Of a DNA stretch of 64,000 bases, positions 20,391 to 29,699 are shown one piece after another. The notes under the pieces were generated by a model. The model ran no database searches. It worked only from the letters and a program-made list of their open reading frames with translations, and was not told where the DNA came from. The position numbers and the translations under genes were made by a program. The stretch is taken from the NCBI GenBank assembly GCA_008729055.1, contig SDUX01000005.1, positions 484,801 through 548,800 on the forward strand, given 5' to 3'. The stretch is from Pyropia haitanensis (Eukaryota > Rhodophyta > Bangiophyceae > Bangiales > Bangiaceae). Every line of letters starts with the position of its first letter. Positions within the stretch are counted from its first letter, which is position 1.

Positions 20391-20486
20391 GCCGGGCAGC
20401 GTGCGTGCGCGGGGGGACGGACGCGGGCGGTCGCCTACCCCCCTTCCCCCCCCCCCCGCCTGTTCCCCACCCAAACGCCGCCAGCG

Positions 20487-21526
20487 TCATCCCCCCCCCA
20501 GACCCGGCTTGACCGCCGTCACCGTCCGGTGGCGGTGGTCCGTCGCGACCGTCACGATACGCCCAAAGCCCGCCGCCGCCGCCGCCGCCTCCACATCAAA
20601 CGGGTAGTACTCGTCCGAGTGCGGCTCCGTGCTCTTCATCAGCGCGTACAGCGTCGGTGGCATGCCGCAAAGCGTCGGCGACCGCGGGTTGTTGTCGAGC
20701 ACGCACAGCACGCCGCCGGGTGCGAGCGCCGCGTACGCGCCGGCGAGCGACGCGGCGATCGCCGCGGCGGGCATCTCGTGGATGAGGAACTGGAGGGCGA
20801 CGACGCCGGCGGTGGCGGGCGGGACGGGCAGCGCCTCGGCACGCCCGTGGCGGTACGTGACGCCGGGCGCGGCCGCGCGGGCGGCGGCGACGGCGAGCAT
20901 GTGGGGGGACAGGTCTACGCCAATGACCTCCAGGTCGGGGGGCGGGGGGGAGGAGGTTGGCGTTTCCGCGCACGCGGCGCGCACGGCGAGCAGGTGCGAC
21001 CGCAGCGCGAGGGTTCCCATGCCGACGCCACACCCCACGTCCACGACCAGCCGCAGCCGGCGGGTGCCGACGCCGCCCGGCCCGTCGAGCGCCGCCACCA
21101 CCGCCTCGTACACGGCGCCGCGGAGGCGGTCAAACGCGGCGGCGGGGCTCAACGGGTCGTCCGGAAAGGTGCGGACGCCAACGACGAGCGTGGCGGACTC
21201 CGCCTCCGCCGCCGCCTCGGTCGTGGAGGGCAGTAGCGGCGGGGGGAGCAGGGGGGGGCAGCCCGAGGGGAAGGGGGGTGGGGTGGGGGTTGTGCCCACA
21301 GCGGCGGGCACCGCCGCGTCCGCTGCCGCCGCCGCCGCCGCCAGCGGGGCGCCCACGGCTGGGCGTGACAGCCACCGCGGAAGGGCGTGCGGAGTTGATG
21401 GCTCAGCGGCGCCGGCCGCGGCCGCAGCCGTCCCCCCGGCCGCGTCGGCGGGCTCGTCTCGCGCGGCGACGCGCCGCCAGTCACCAGCGAGGAGGCGACG
21501 AAGGGGGGTGCCGCCGCGCCAGCCGC
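20487..21526 (-). CDS. Class I SAM-dependent methyltransferase (5' exon unresolved)
   Basis: SAM-binding motif I is LVVDVGCGVGMGTLAL; the following acidic strand is VIGVDLSPHML; post-motif parts are GRAEALPVPPATAGVVALQ and AALAPGGVLCVLDNNP, the Methyltransf_11/25 pattern seen in plastid quinone and other small-molecule methyltransferases. The C terminus (PFDVEAAAAAAGFGRIVTVA) also fits. The frame has no ATG before motif I. A pyrimidine-rich acceptor at 21527 (CTCCTCCCCTTCAG) precedes the open frame, which is then in frame from GWRGGTPLRRLLAGDW onward, so an upstream exon must supply the start. Exon 1 was not found with confidence. It lies 97 bp upstream of the Nudix start on the same strand. 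Substrate cannot be told. Confidence 0.85.
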
Positions 21527-21791
21527 CTGAAGGGGAGGAGAGGGGAGGGGGGAGGCGGGGGGTGAAAACAGATGAGGCTCCGGAGCCGGGTGGCGGCAGG
21601 GGGGGTGGTACTGCCAGTCATAGAGTGGCTGGGTGCGGGACGGACAGGAGAAAAAAGCGTCCGGGGGCGGACAACTGGGTGGGGGGGGAGGGGGGGGGGG
21701 GGCGGCGCTGGCGGCCGACCGCCGCGGCACGCCACGCCGACCTCGGCGTGGACGTAACTGGTTGATTGATATGCGCACGTGCAGCCGGCGC

Positions 21792-21819
21792 GGCCAATGG
21801 CGGACCCCGCCGATTGGCC
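21792..21819. promoter_or_regulatory. Palindromic CCAAT pair between divergent genes
   Basis: GGCCAAT at 21792 and ATTGGCC at 21813 face each other, and their inner flanks (GGCGG and CCGCC) are also complementary, offset by one base. CCAAT boxes are bound by NF-Y. The site lies between the minus-strand methyltransferase and the plus-strand gene after 22.2 kb, so it could serve both. Confidence 0.45.
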
Positions 21820-22208
21820 CAGAGGGCCGATGACAGCGGTGTACCGTATGAAAGATCGCCTGCACGGCGGTGTGCCCCGCCAACGCTGCCCGCCTCACGT
21901 CCCCCCCACTACTCCTACCATCTCGGTCGCGCATTGCCGGCCGCCGCCAGCGGCCGCCTCTGTTTTCGCCGCCGCCTTGCCGTAGTCCTTCCTCTCCGCC
22001 CCGCTCGCTTGCCGCGTCTCCCGGGGAGCCATCCTCTGGAGTCTCGGAGCCCCGCCCCCCCCCCCTGTCGGTCCCTCCCCCTCCCCTTTTTTGTCCTGAT
22101 CCTTATCTGCCTCCGTCTTCTCCATCCCGCCGCCCCCCCCCCCCCAGCTCCCCTTTCCGCACCCCTGCTTTTTTTTTTCCTGTGCGGTCACGCGCGACGT
22201 GACTGGCA

Positions 22209-23246
22209 ATGGCGATCCAGGCGGCGCTGCCAGCCGCAAGCCATCGAGGCCGGTGACGCGGATGCTGCTGTCGCCTCCTCCGCCGCCGCCGACGACGTTG
22301 ACGCCACTTTTACGTGCATGCGGGTGATGGTGGCGGTGGCGGCGGTGCGGCTCGCCCGCACCACCGCCGCCATCAAGTACTTTGAGGCGGCGCTCGTGCT
22401 GGGGCTCGCGGCCTCGGTGGCTCTACGGGGGCTGGTCAACATGCGCGCCCTGCTGCTGGGTGGGGGGTGGGGAGGGAGGGGGACCCGTCCAATGCGAATG
22501 GGGATAGGGGACGAGGCGTGGGGGGGAGGGCGGTCCGGCGGCGGCGGGGGCCGCGGTGGGGCCGGCGGCGGCAGGGGTGTCGACGTCAGCGGCCGTGGCG
22601 GCCGCGGCGGGGGGGGGCGGGCGAGGTTGGGGGACAGGGGGCTTTGCAGATGCCCGACTAGCCCCACGGCTGGCTCGCCCGCCTCCTGACGGCCCTCGCC
22701 GCACTGTCCGCGGCGGGGGGGCCCCGCTGCGGGGGGTCCGTTGGGTTCTGCCTCTGCGGCCGCGCGCTGTCGGCGGGGTCGCCCCATCATGTCTTCCGCA
22801 GCCGCCACCGCCGCCGCTGCCGCCGCTGGCGTAGCAGCGGGCGGGTCACCGCCCGCAGTCGGCTAGAGGCTCTTCAGCGGAGCTAAAAGGCTTGACTGCG
22901 AGGCGCTGACGGCGGAGACGACGTGGACGCTGGAGGCTGCCCGCACGTGGGGCTCCTACAACGCCACCGCGGCGACGGCGACGGCGGAGACGAAGGCGGA
23001 AGTACCCCTTCCCGGCGACTCCCCGCAGTGCTGTACCTGACCGCGTCCGGCCTGACCCTCCGAGGGGATGTCCCCCCCCACTTTGTAGTCTCGTCGGCGG
23101 GCGTTGCCCCCGCCGCGGCGGTGACTGGGGGACCCCCTGCCGCCGTGCGCGCGGATAACGTTGCGGTCGCGACCACGGTGGCGGCGCTGCGGCCGGGCAG
23201 GCGCATAGACGCGGCGGCGGCGCTTGTAGCGCACCCGCATTCTTAA
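22209..23246 (+). CDS. Unrecognised multi-exon gene with membrane-like segments
   Basis: Several coding-like blocks lie in order on the plus strand. First is TCMRVMVAVAAVRLARTTAA and IKYFEAALVLGLAASVALRG, a strongly hydrophobic pair near 22318-22440. Then, after an acceptor CCGACTAG at about 22661, comes HGWLARLLTALAALSAAGGP and GFCLCGRALSAGSP. Last, after CCCCGCAG near 23030, is LYLTASGLTLRGDVPPHFVV running to TAA at 23244. An ATG at 22209 and in-frame ATGs near 22318 are possible starts. Donors are not clear, so the model is only a sketch. No family recognised. Confidence 0.35.
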
Positions 23247-23522
23247 TACATCTGCGTCTATTTTTCAGCAAGCCCTCTGTGTTCGCTCTGCTGTAGGTGA
23301 GTTTTCTTTGTCTCCCATCGCCGCCCGTATTTTCTTGCTGCTTCGCCTAGCCCGTCGTTTGTTAGGCTCGTGTGACCTCCGTTGCCGCGCGGCGCTTCAA
23401 TCGCAGGAGCCCGCCACGCCACGATGACACTGCCGGGGGGCAGCACCGGCCACCCGCCCCCGTGGTGTATTCCCAACCTAACCCCCGCCCCGGCAGACGC
23501 GCGCACACCTCCGCAGCCGCCG

Positions 23523-25135
23523 CTACCACGGCCGCCGCCACCGCCGGCGGCTCGGGCGCCAGCCGCTGCCCGCACGCGCACTCGCGCTCCCGCAGCACCT
23601 GCCGCCTCTCGACCACGTCGCCCTCGCCCCCCCCTCCGCCCCGCCCACACCCAGGTCCAGCCGCAGCCTGTCCAACTTGCCATACGCCCCATTCGCATCA
23701 GCGGCGGCGTCCCACGCGGCAACCAGCGCGGCCGCGGCGCGGACGTTCACCCCGGGAAGAGGGCCGCCCGCCGCCCACCCGTCGGCCGCCACCGCCGTCA
23801 CGCAGTCGCGAAAGGCAGGCATGTCGGGCGACGCCACGACGCGCGTGCATCCAGCGCCGAGGGCGCCCGACAGCGCGGCCACGCCGCCGCCGTAGTAGGA
23901 AAGGGGGGCGACCTTTTCGACCGACGAGCCGGGGCGGAGGAAGAGGGAGGCCGTAACGGACGGGTCGTGCGGGGCCAAGGGGATGCGCGTCGCCTGCACG
24001 GCGGCAATCAGCTCCCGGGTGAGCAGGCCGGCGGGGCAGAGGACGCGCACGCGGAGGGCCACGCCGCCGAGCAGCCGCTGCGCAGTCACGGACGACCGGG
24101 CGGGCGCGTCGAGGGCGGTGATGAGCGCCTCGGCCTCTGCAAGTGCGCGGGGAAAGCCGACCGCGCCGCCGCCGCTGCCCGCGGCACCTCCGGCGGCGCC
24201 CGCGCCCCCCCGCCAAGCACCCAAGCGTCCCACCCCCCCCCCCGAGTGGCCACCCGGCGCGATCGCCTTGTCGGTTGAAACAGCGTCTCGGCCACGACGC
24301 ACGGCGGCGGCGGCGGCGGCCCCCGCACCCGCGACTGCCAGTTCCCCCCAAAAAACGTGAGCCCCCCCGCAGGAGCTTCCGCCGGGGACAGCCGCCGCGG
24401 CTCCGCCGCCACCGACTAACACCAGGTCGTCGCGCCGTCGCCGGCGCGGCGGACGTCGCCGCCGTAGAGCGGGCGTGGCTTTTTGCGGAGGGGCACGGGC
24501 GGCGGCACCGGCACCGTCGCCGCCGCCGGGCCACCGCCGCCCGGGTGAATGGCGTGGAGGCGGTGCGGTAGCAGCCGCCACAGAAGTGCATTGACGAGCG
24601 CCGACGGCGGCGCGTGGAGGACGACCTACGGCACCAGCACCGCGGGGGATTAAGAGGACGGGTCCGCGCGGGAGCCGTTGCACAAACCCGAGCCGTGCGC
24701 CGCCGCGCCCGCGACGGTTGCCGCCAGCGCGTACAGGAAACGGCGGTGGACGACCGCAGGCGCCGCCGCCGGCGCCGCCGCCACGTCATCGCAGTCGGTG
24801 CCACCGGCGGCCGCCGCAGCGTCGGCCGCCGCGTTCACCGACAGCGGCCAGAGTAGCGCGACCAAGACTGCCAGCTTGGGCGAGAGCGTCGCGAGGAACA
24901 TGTTGGCCGCCCCGTCCCGCGGCATTGTCGGCCCGAGCAGGTCGATCCGCGTCGTCGCCACCCCCCTCCCCCCCCCCCCTCCCCCCCCCCGGCGCGCATC
25001 CGCGGCGGCCGCCTCGGCCCAGGCGCGGTCGAGCCCGCCCACAAACCGAGCGTGGTCCACCCCGCACGTTGCCGCGAGCGCCGCCGCGTGGGCGGCCGCC
25101 CACGCGGGCTGCAGCAGCGCTCCATCGGTGCTCGA
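23523..25135 (-). CDS. Unrecognised multi-exon gene, minus strand
   Basis: Three protein-like blocks occur in minus-strand order. The first is VDHARFVGGLDRAWAEAAAA plus TRIDLLGPTMPRDGAANMFL and a hydrophobic SPKLAVLVALLWPLSV (25.1-24.8 kb). The second is AGGLTFFGGNWQSRVRG (about 24.35 kb). The third is ALITALDAPARSSVTAQRLL, VRVLCPAGLLTRELIAAVQA and CTRVVASPDMPAFRDCVTAV (24.15-23.75 kb). They lie in different frames, so introns or base errors separate them. I recognise no family; the last block looks like a soluble enzyme domain. Exon ends and the start are not resolved. Confidence 0.35.
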
Positions 25136-25290
25136 GCGGCAGACGCGGCCGACTCGGCGCAACCCAGTTTGAAAGGGGAATGTAAAAGCACAGTCATCAT
25201 CGCCCCACGAATGCCAAAGCCGAACAAAGCACAGTGACAAACGAACACAAAACCAACAAGTGGCACGAACGACAACGAAAAGTGCTACAC

Positions 25291-26745
25291 TCACCCTCTG
25301 TTCACAGCCTCGACCATCAGGGAGTGGAGCTTGGTGCCGGGAGCGGCGCCGCCCTGCGCAATAGCGTCCACCAAGGCAGCCACCGGTGACACGTAAGTAA
25401 AGCGTTTCTCCGGCCTGTTGTTGTCAGAGACGTAGGCCCAGTACGCCGCCATGGTGACCCATCGACCGCGAGCCTTGATAGTGCAGTCATCTACACCCAA
25501 CTGGCGGAGCAGCTGCACGCCGCCGCGCTTAAAGGAGTGCGTGCCGATCCACTCCGCGGCGTCAACGCCAGCCTCGCACAGGTCCGTGCGAAACCGACCC
25601 AAAAACGCGTCAGCGTCCAGCCGCTTGGATACGTCCATGAACAGGTTGCCCGAGCGCTCACGCTTCATAGCAGCGAAGAGAAATCCTGGCTCTTCACCTC
25701 GCACCAGCAGATACGTTCCGAGGCTGAGCACGGGGTCAACGCGGGGGTCCCCTCCAAAACCAGGCCAGCTCTCCAGTCGGTAGCGTTGGCCTCTCACCTT
25801 GCCCTTCGTCTTCTCCCTGATATCGACAACAAAAGTGAGGTTTCCCAGCTGATCGCGACTGCGGCGCACATGCTCCCTACTGAGAAAGTTCAAAACCACA
25901 CCAAGAAGCACGAAATATGCGTTAGCCTGGAGCACATACAGAAACAGACAGCGCCAAGAGAAAAGCAAAGAGAAAACTCGGGCGTAGGATAGTCGAAGCC
26001 ACAAAGCAGCACAAAGAGCCGAGAAGAGAAAAGAAAAGGAAACGTACCGGATCTTGCTGACCTCATCAAACCGCAGCATCAAGTTCATGGCCATGACGGC
26101 GAGGCAATAATCGGCCAGCTTGGTAGTGTCTATGGCTCCCGACCCATCAAGGTGGGTCTCAAAGTAGGCTGCCACATGGCCAATCTCCAGCGGGTCCACT
26201 GGCATGGTGATGCTGCCAGATGCCGCAAGCGCCTTCAAATGCTGACGCTTCACGTCTGCCACCGCCTGGCTCCGGTTCGGGTGCCCGCTGCAGAAGGCGT
26301 TCCCGGCCGCATCACGGCCGGTCTGCCACGGCCCGTCTCTCCCCAGGCCGCCAAAGTAATCCGTCATTGCCGCTGATATGGCCTTCGCTGTCGCCTCCCG
26401 CAGCTGAAACTGACCCAGTCGACAGCGGTAAAAGTTGGCCAGGTGGGAGTCAAACTCAGGAGTCACAACGCGCGGGTCAACCCCGCGCGCCCGCGAAAAC
26501 TCCTCGAAATCCCGGGTCATGCGGGCGTGCTTGCCCCTGCTGGACTCGCCCCTCGACGCTACTCGGCTCTCCTGCGCCTCTGCCACAGGGTTATACCTAC
26601 CGGAGCCAGTCGGGGTACACCAATCAGCACCAACCCGACCACGCGACCGCCCGTCAACGCGGCGACGCTTCTGCTCGGGCGTAGGAGCTGCGCGTGGCCC
26701 CGCCGACCTACCACGAACCGGTGCCACAGGAAGACGCTGCGCCAT
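25291..26745 (-). CDS. Tyrosine recombinase of a Crypton/DIRS-like element (intron at 25859-26047)
   Basis: A lambda-integrase-type tyrosine recombinase, which cuts and rejoins DNA through a covalent phosphotyrosine. Catalytic box 1 is LMLRFDEVSKI (Arg). Box 2 is GTHSFKRGGVQLLRQLGV, with Lys where HxxR has Arg and an Arg one place later. The final Tyr lies in GRWVTMAAYWAYVSD. ATG at 26745 starts MAQRLPVAPVRGRSAGPR. The frame is open throughout, but residues encoded by 25859-26047 are hydrophobic and foreign to the family. That stretch starts GTACGTTTCC, ends CGCCGCAG and is 189 bp, so it is read as an in-frame intron; splicing gives VSKIRRDQLGNLTFVV, 421 aa in all. A GTGAGT overlaps the stop, so another exon is possible. 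A lone recombinase with an intron suggests a Crypton; no reverse transcriptase is nearby. Confidence 0.8.
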   Translation of the reverse strand: MAQRLPVAPVRGRSAGPRAAPTPEQKRRRVDGRSRGRVGADWCTPTGSGRYNPVAEAQESRVASRGESSRGKHARMTRDFEEFSRARGVDPRVVTPEFDSHLANFYRCRLGQFQLREATAKAISAAMTDYFGGLGRDGPWQTGRDAAGNAFCSGHPNRSQAVADVKRQHLKALAASGSITMPVDPLEIGHVAAYFETHLDGSGAIDTTKLADYCLAVMAMNLMLRFDEVSKIRYVSFSFLFSALCAALWLRLSYARVFSLLFSWRCLFLYVLQANAYFVLLGVVLNFLSREHVRRSRDQLGNLTFVVDIREKTKGKVRGQRYRLESWPGFGGDPRVDPVLSLGTYLLVRGEEPGFLFAAMKRERSGNLFMDVSKRLDADAFLGRFRTDLCEAGVDAAEWIGTHSFKRGGVQLLRQLGVDDCTIKARGRWVTMAAYWAYVSDNNRPEKRFTYVSPVAALVDAIAQGGAAPGTKLHSLMVEAVNRG

Positions 26746-28274
26746 CGTACGTCACAGGTGGTGGCGTGCACTTGGAGGGGAGGGGGAAATGTCAGGGGGG
26801 GGGTGCAAGCAGGGGAAGGAGAGCGACAACAGCCGGCTGGATGAACCCCCTGCTCAGCGACGTGTCGTCGTCTGTCTGCTACTTTGTGTGACGTCAGTAC
26901 GCCACAGAGAGCGCGCCACAATAGAGCACTGCATCCAATTATTTGAAGTTATACACAGTTGGTGTAATTAGGTTGTCGTCGTTGGGCATTTGCTGGCTGC
27001 CCAGCGCCGCGCCGCGGAGGCCGTGGTCGCCGCCGACTAGCTGCCGAGCGCCCGCGCCGCGGAGGTCATGGTCGCCACCGGCGGCGCGCCCGAGCGGCGA
27101 CGTCGGCGGCCGCGGGGGGGGGAGGGGGGGGCTTCTGTACGTGGTGACCGCGAACGCCTAGATCGGAGCCTCGACGGGGTTGACCGAGCGTTCGATGAAG
27201 GATGTGAGCTCCCGCGCGCCCCACAGCACAACCGCGCGCCCGAGCGCCAGTGCGGCGCGCCCTGCAGGACCCTCTCTTGTCTCCCTCGCCTGTCCTGTCC
27301 CTCTCCCCTCTCCCGCGTCTCCTGTCTTGCTCAGCCCAACTCCCCTCTCATCCTATCCGGCTCCCAACTGATGGGGGCTCCCCAGCCTTGATACGTGACG
27401 GGCAGGGCGTCATTCATGAGCGCCGCGGCCGGCGCCTCCCTGAGCGCCAGGGCTGGTGCTCCCCGCTAACATTGAGGGATCTGCGGTTGGCGGTAGGGAG
27501 CGAGGGGGAGAAAAACAAACCATCTGTACGCACACACAGACCCCCCACACAATGCGCACTACATTGCGCACCCCCACACGACGGGGACCAGGCGCAGACG
27601 CCTCGGCCACTATCTCTCTGACTTCTCTCTGCTGCGACCGTCTGCTGCTGCCACCGCAGACTGTCCATCACTTGGACGGCCACGCCGCTCTCTCTGACGC
27701 CGCCACGGCTTGCTCACACCGTTGCTCTTTCCGCCTGCCCGCAGCTCTCACCTCCTGACCGCTACGAACGGCGCAACGATTTACCGCCTTGGCTGGGCTC
27801 TCCGTCCCCCTCAGACTGCTTGCTTCTAGCGCTGCCAAGCTATTGCGTGACCGCGGGATTTTCCCCCGCAAAAGCCCCCCCGCTGCTTGCTGATAGCATC
27901 GTTCCTCGCCTCCTGTGTGGAACGACTGGCCTCGCATGTCTTCTTCCTACTTGAGGGTGCCATCCCCTCATTGCTCCGCCTTCGCTTCGGGCAGCAGGTC
28001 GTCGTCCGCGGGGATGTCAAGGGGGGGTCTGTCCTCGTACTTGGAATGCAAGACCAATTACAGCAGTTGACTGACAGAACGACCTCGTCCAATTGCCAAT
28101 ACAGGAACAAATCACATGGACGATGCCGCGTCCACAGCATCGCGGTGAAACGTCGCACGCCGGCTCCAATCATCCAGACAGTGGCTTGGCGACCGGACAG
28201 GAGGGGCTGTCGGTCTCCTCGTTCCTGCAGGGCGGAAGGAGCAAGTAGCGGACGGCATCGCTGGGATTGCTGTC
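26746..28274. other. Spacer between the recombinase and the divergent ORF, no gene seen
   Basis: Open frames are short and overlap on both strands. Composition is mixed, with CT-rich tracts near 27270-27350. I searched by eye for terminal repeats that would frame a recombinase element and found none I trust. Confidence 0.45.
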
Positions 28275-29618
28275 ATGGCCGACACTCATCGCGATGGGTC
28301 CGGCGACTTGGACGGGCTGGACGACCTCATCAACGCGGCGGGGGAAGGGCCGGCCGGGGGCGCAACATCGCACTCAGGCGACGAGGACGTCGACGCCAAC
28401 CCGCTCCAAGACGACACGACGTGTGCGCCGTTGGCGGCCGCGGTCAGTCCTGTGCACAGTTCTTTCGTGTTTCCTCGCTCTACGGCATCATTTGACGTGC
28501 TGGTGGGTGGCTTGAGGGCGCTCGTGCGCGATGCGGGTGATGGGGCCAGTGCGACGCAGCGCGCCCTGGCAGCTGACGTGACGGCGCATCTTGATCACGT
28601 TCGGTACTTGGCGTCTCGTCCCCCTTTATCAATGGGGTTGCAGGCCGTGGCGCACGAGGCCGCTGGGATTTATCAGACGCTGTCTCCTGGGCCTCGCGCT
28701 GGCGCTGCAGCGTCGGCGGCGCCGGCCGCCAACACCGCACTTTCCACAGCGCAGGCTTCTGTGACGCCCGCCCTACCGGCGCTGTCCATTGGGCGTTTTG
28801 ACAGCGCCGCAGACGCCAGCTCGACCGGTTCCGGAGGGCTTTCGGCCAGCTGCTTACCCATCGCGTCAGCTGCGCTCGCCGCGGCACTGGCCACCCCCTC
28901 CGCCGGGCACGGTGGCCGCTCGGCCACCGCCAGCGCTGGCGCGACCGCCTCGCCGGCGACCGGCGAGGCCCCGCCCATTGCATCCGCTTCTCTGGGGATA
29001 GCCGCTTCTCTTCCCCCCACTGGGCGCGACGGCGGAGCAGCCAACGCGAGCTCTTCCCCGCTCGGGGTGCCCGCCGCGAGGGCCGTCCCGCCCGTTGCGT
29101 CGGCTTCGTTGGCCGGCACGCCTGCTGCCGAGGCCGCCTCGGTCGCCCGGCTCCCTGCTCTCGCCGCGCCATACCCATCCTCCGGGGGTAAGAAGACAAA
29201 GGTCAACCAGCGGATCATCAAGCTACCGGTGCTCCCCAAAGACTTTGACGAGATGCTCGCTGCCATTCGTGGCCACTGGACGGCGGGCTGCCCAGAGCGA
29301 GGCACCCTTCCTTTGAGTGAGCTGGTGGCCGGCACCGAGCGTCGAGCCACCATCAAGACGATGCAGGCGTTCAGCTCAAGCGACTCGTGTCTGCTGAGCA
29401 AGTACAAGAAGCTGGCGGAAGAGGCTGAGTTTCTGGGGGGCTGGGATAAGTTTGACGAGTGCATGAAGGCGGAGCGTGATCGGTGGAATACCGACGCTTC
29501 CACCGAGGGGGGGGCCGGCTCTGCAGGTGCCAAGCGACGGGCGTTTCGCTGGGCAGAGATCGTAGCTTATGTGAACAAACGCGCGCGAGAGAGAAACGCG
29601 GCTGCAAGAGAGGAGTAA
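28275..29618 (+). CDS. Unrecognised Ala-rich protein, probably mobile-element associated (447 aa)
   Basis: A true ATG at 28275 (MADTHRDGSGDLDGLDDLIN) opens one uninterrupted exon ending TAA at 29616. The N third is acidic then mixed. The middle (about residues 155-300) is Ala/Ser/Pro-rich with three repeats of the type PIASASLG. The C third is a compact, charged and conserved-looking domain: KVNQRIIKLPVLPKDFDEML, GHWTAGCPERGTLPLSELVA, CLLSKYKKLAEEAEFLGGWD and a basic end KRARERNAAAREE. It is divergently oriented from the recombinase, about 1.5 kb away. I know no family. A DNA-binding or gag-like accessory protein is a guess from context. Confidence 0.55.
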   Translation: MADTHRDGSGDLDGLDDLINAAGEGPAGGATSHSGDEDVDANPLQDDTTCAPLAAAVSPVHSSFVFPRSTASFDVLVGGLRALVRDAGDGASATQRALAADVTAHLDHVRYLASRPPLSMGLQAVAHEAAGIYQTLSPGPRAGAAASAAPAANTALSTAQASVTPALPALSIGRFDSAADASSTGSGGLSASCLPIASAALAAALATPSAGHGGRSATASAGATASPATGEAPPIASASLGIAASLPPTGRDGGAANASSSPLGVPAARAVPPVASASLAGTPAAEAASVARLPALAAPYPSSGGKKTKVNQRIIKLPVLPKDFDEMLAAIRGHWTAGCPERGTLPLSELVAGTERRATIKTMQAFSSSDSCLLSKYKKLAEEAEFLGGWDKFDECMKAERDRWNTDASTEGGAGSAGAKRRAFRWAEIVAYVNKRARERNAAAREE

Positions 29619-29699
29619 GATAATATGGCTGATCTCAACCGCGCTTCTATCGCCCAGTCCGCAAACTTGGAATCTCAGCCAGATAGCGGTCAACCCTCC

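Noticed and set aside
17964..20474. Whole 836-codon minus ORF as one Nudix protein
   Set aside because: Only the part from 20390 to about 19898 is conserved; the remainder is repeat-like and lacks the Nudix box, so it is not accepted as coding.
23523..25135. Glycosyltransferase assignment for the unrecognised minus-strand gene
   Set aside because: SPDMPAFRDCV looked reminiscent of some sugar-transferase segments, but no DxD or family signature could be placed.
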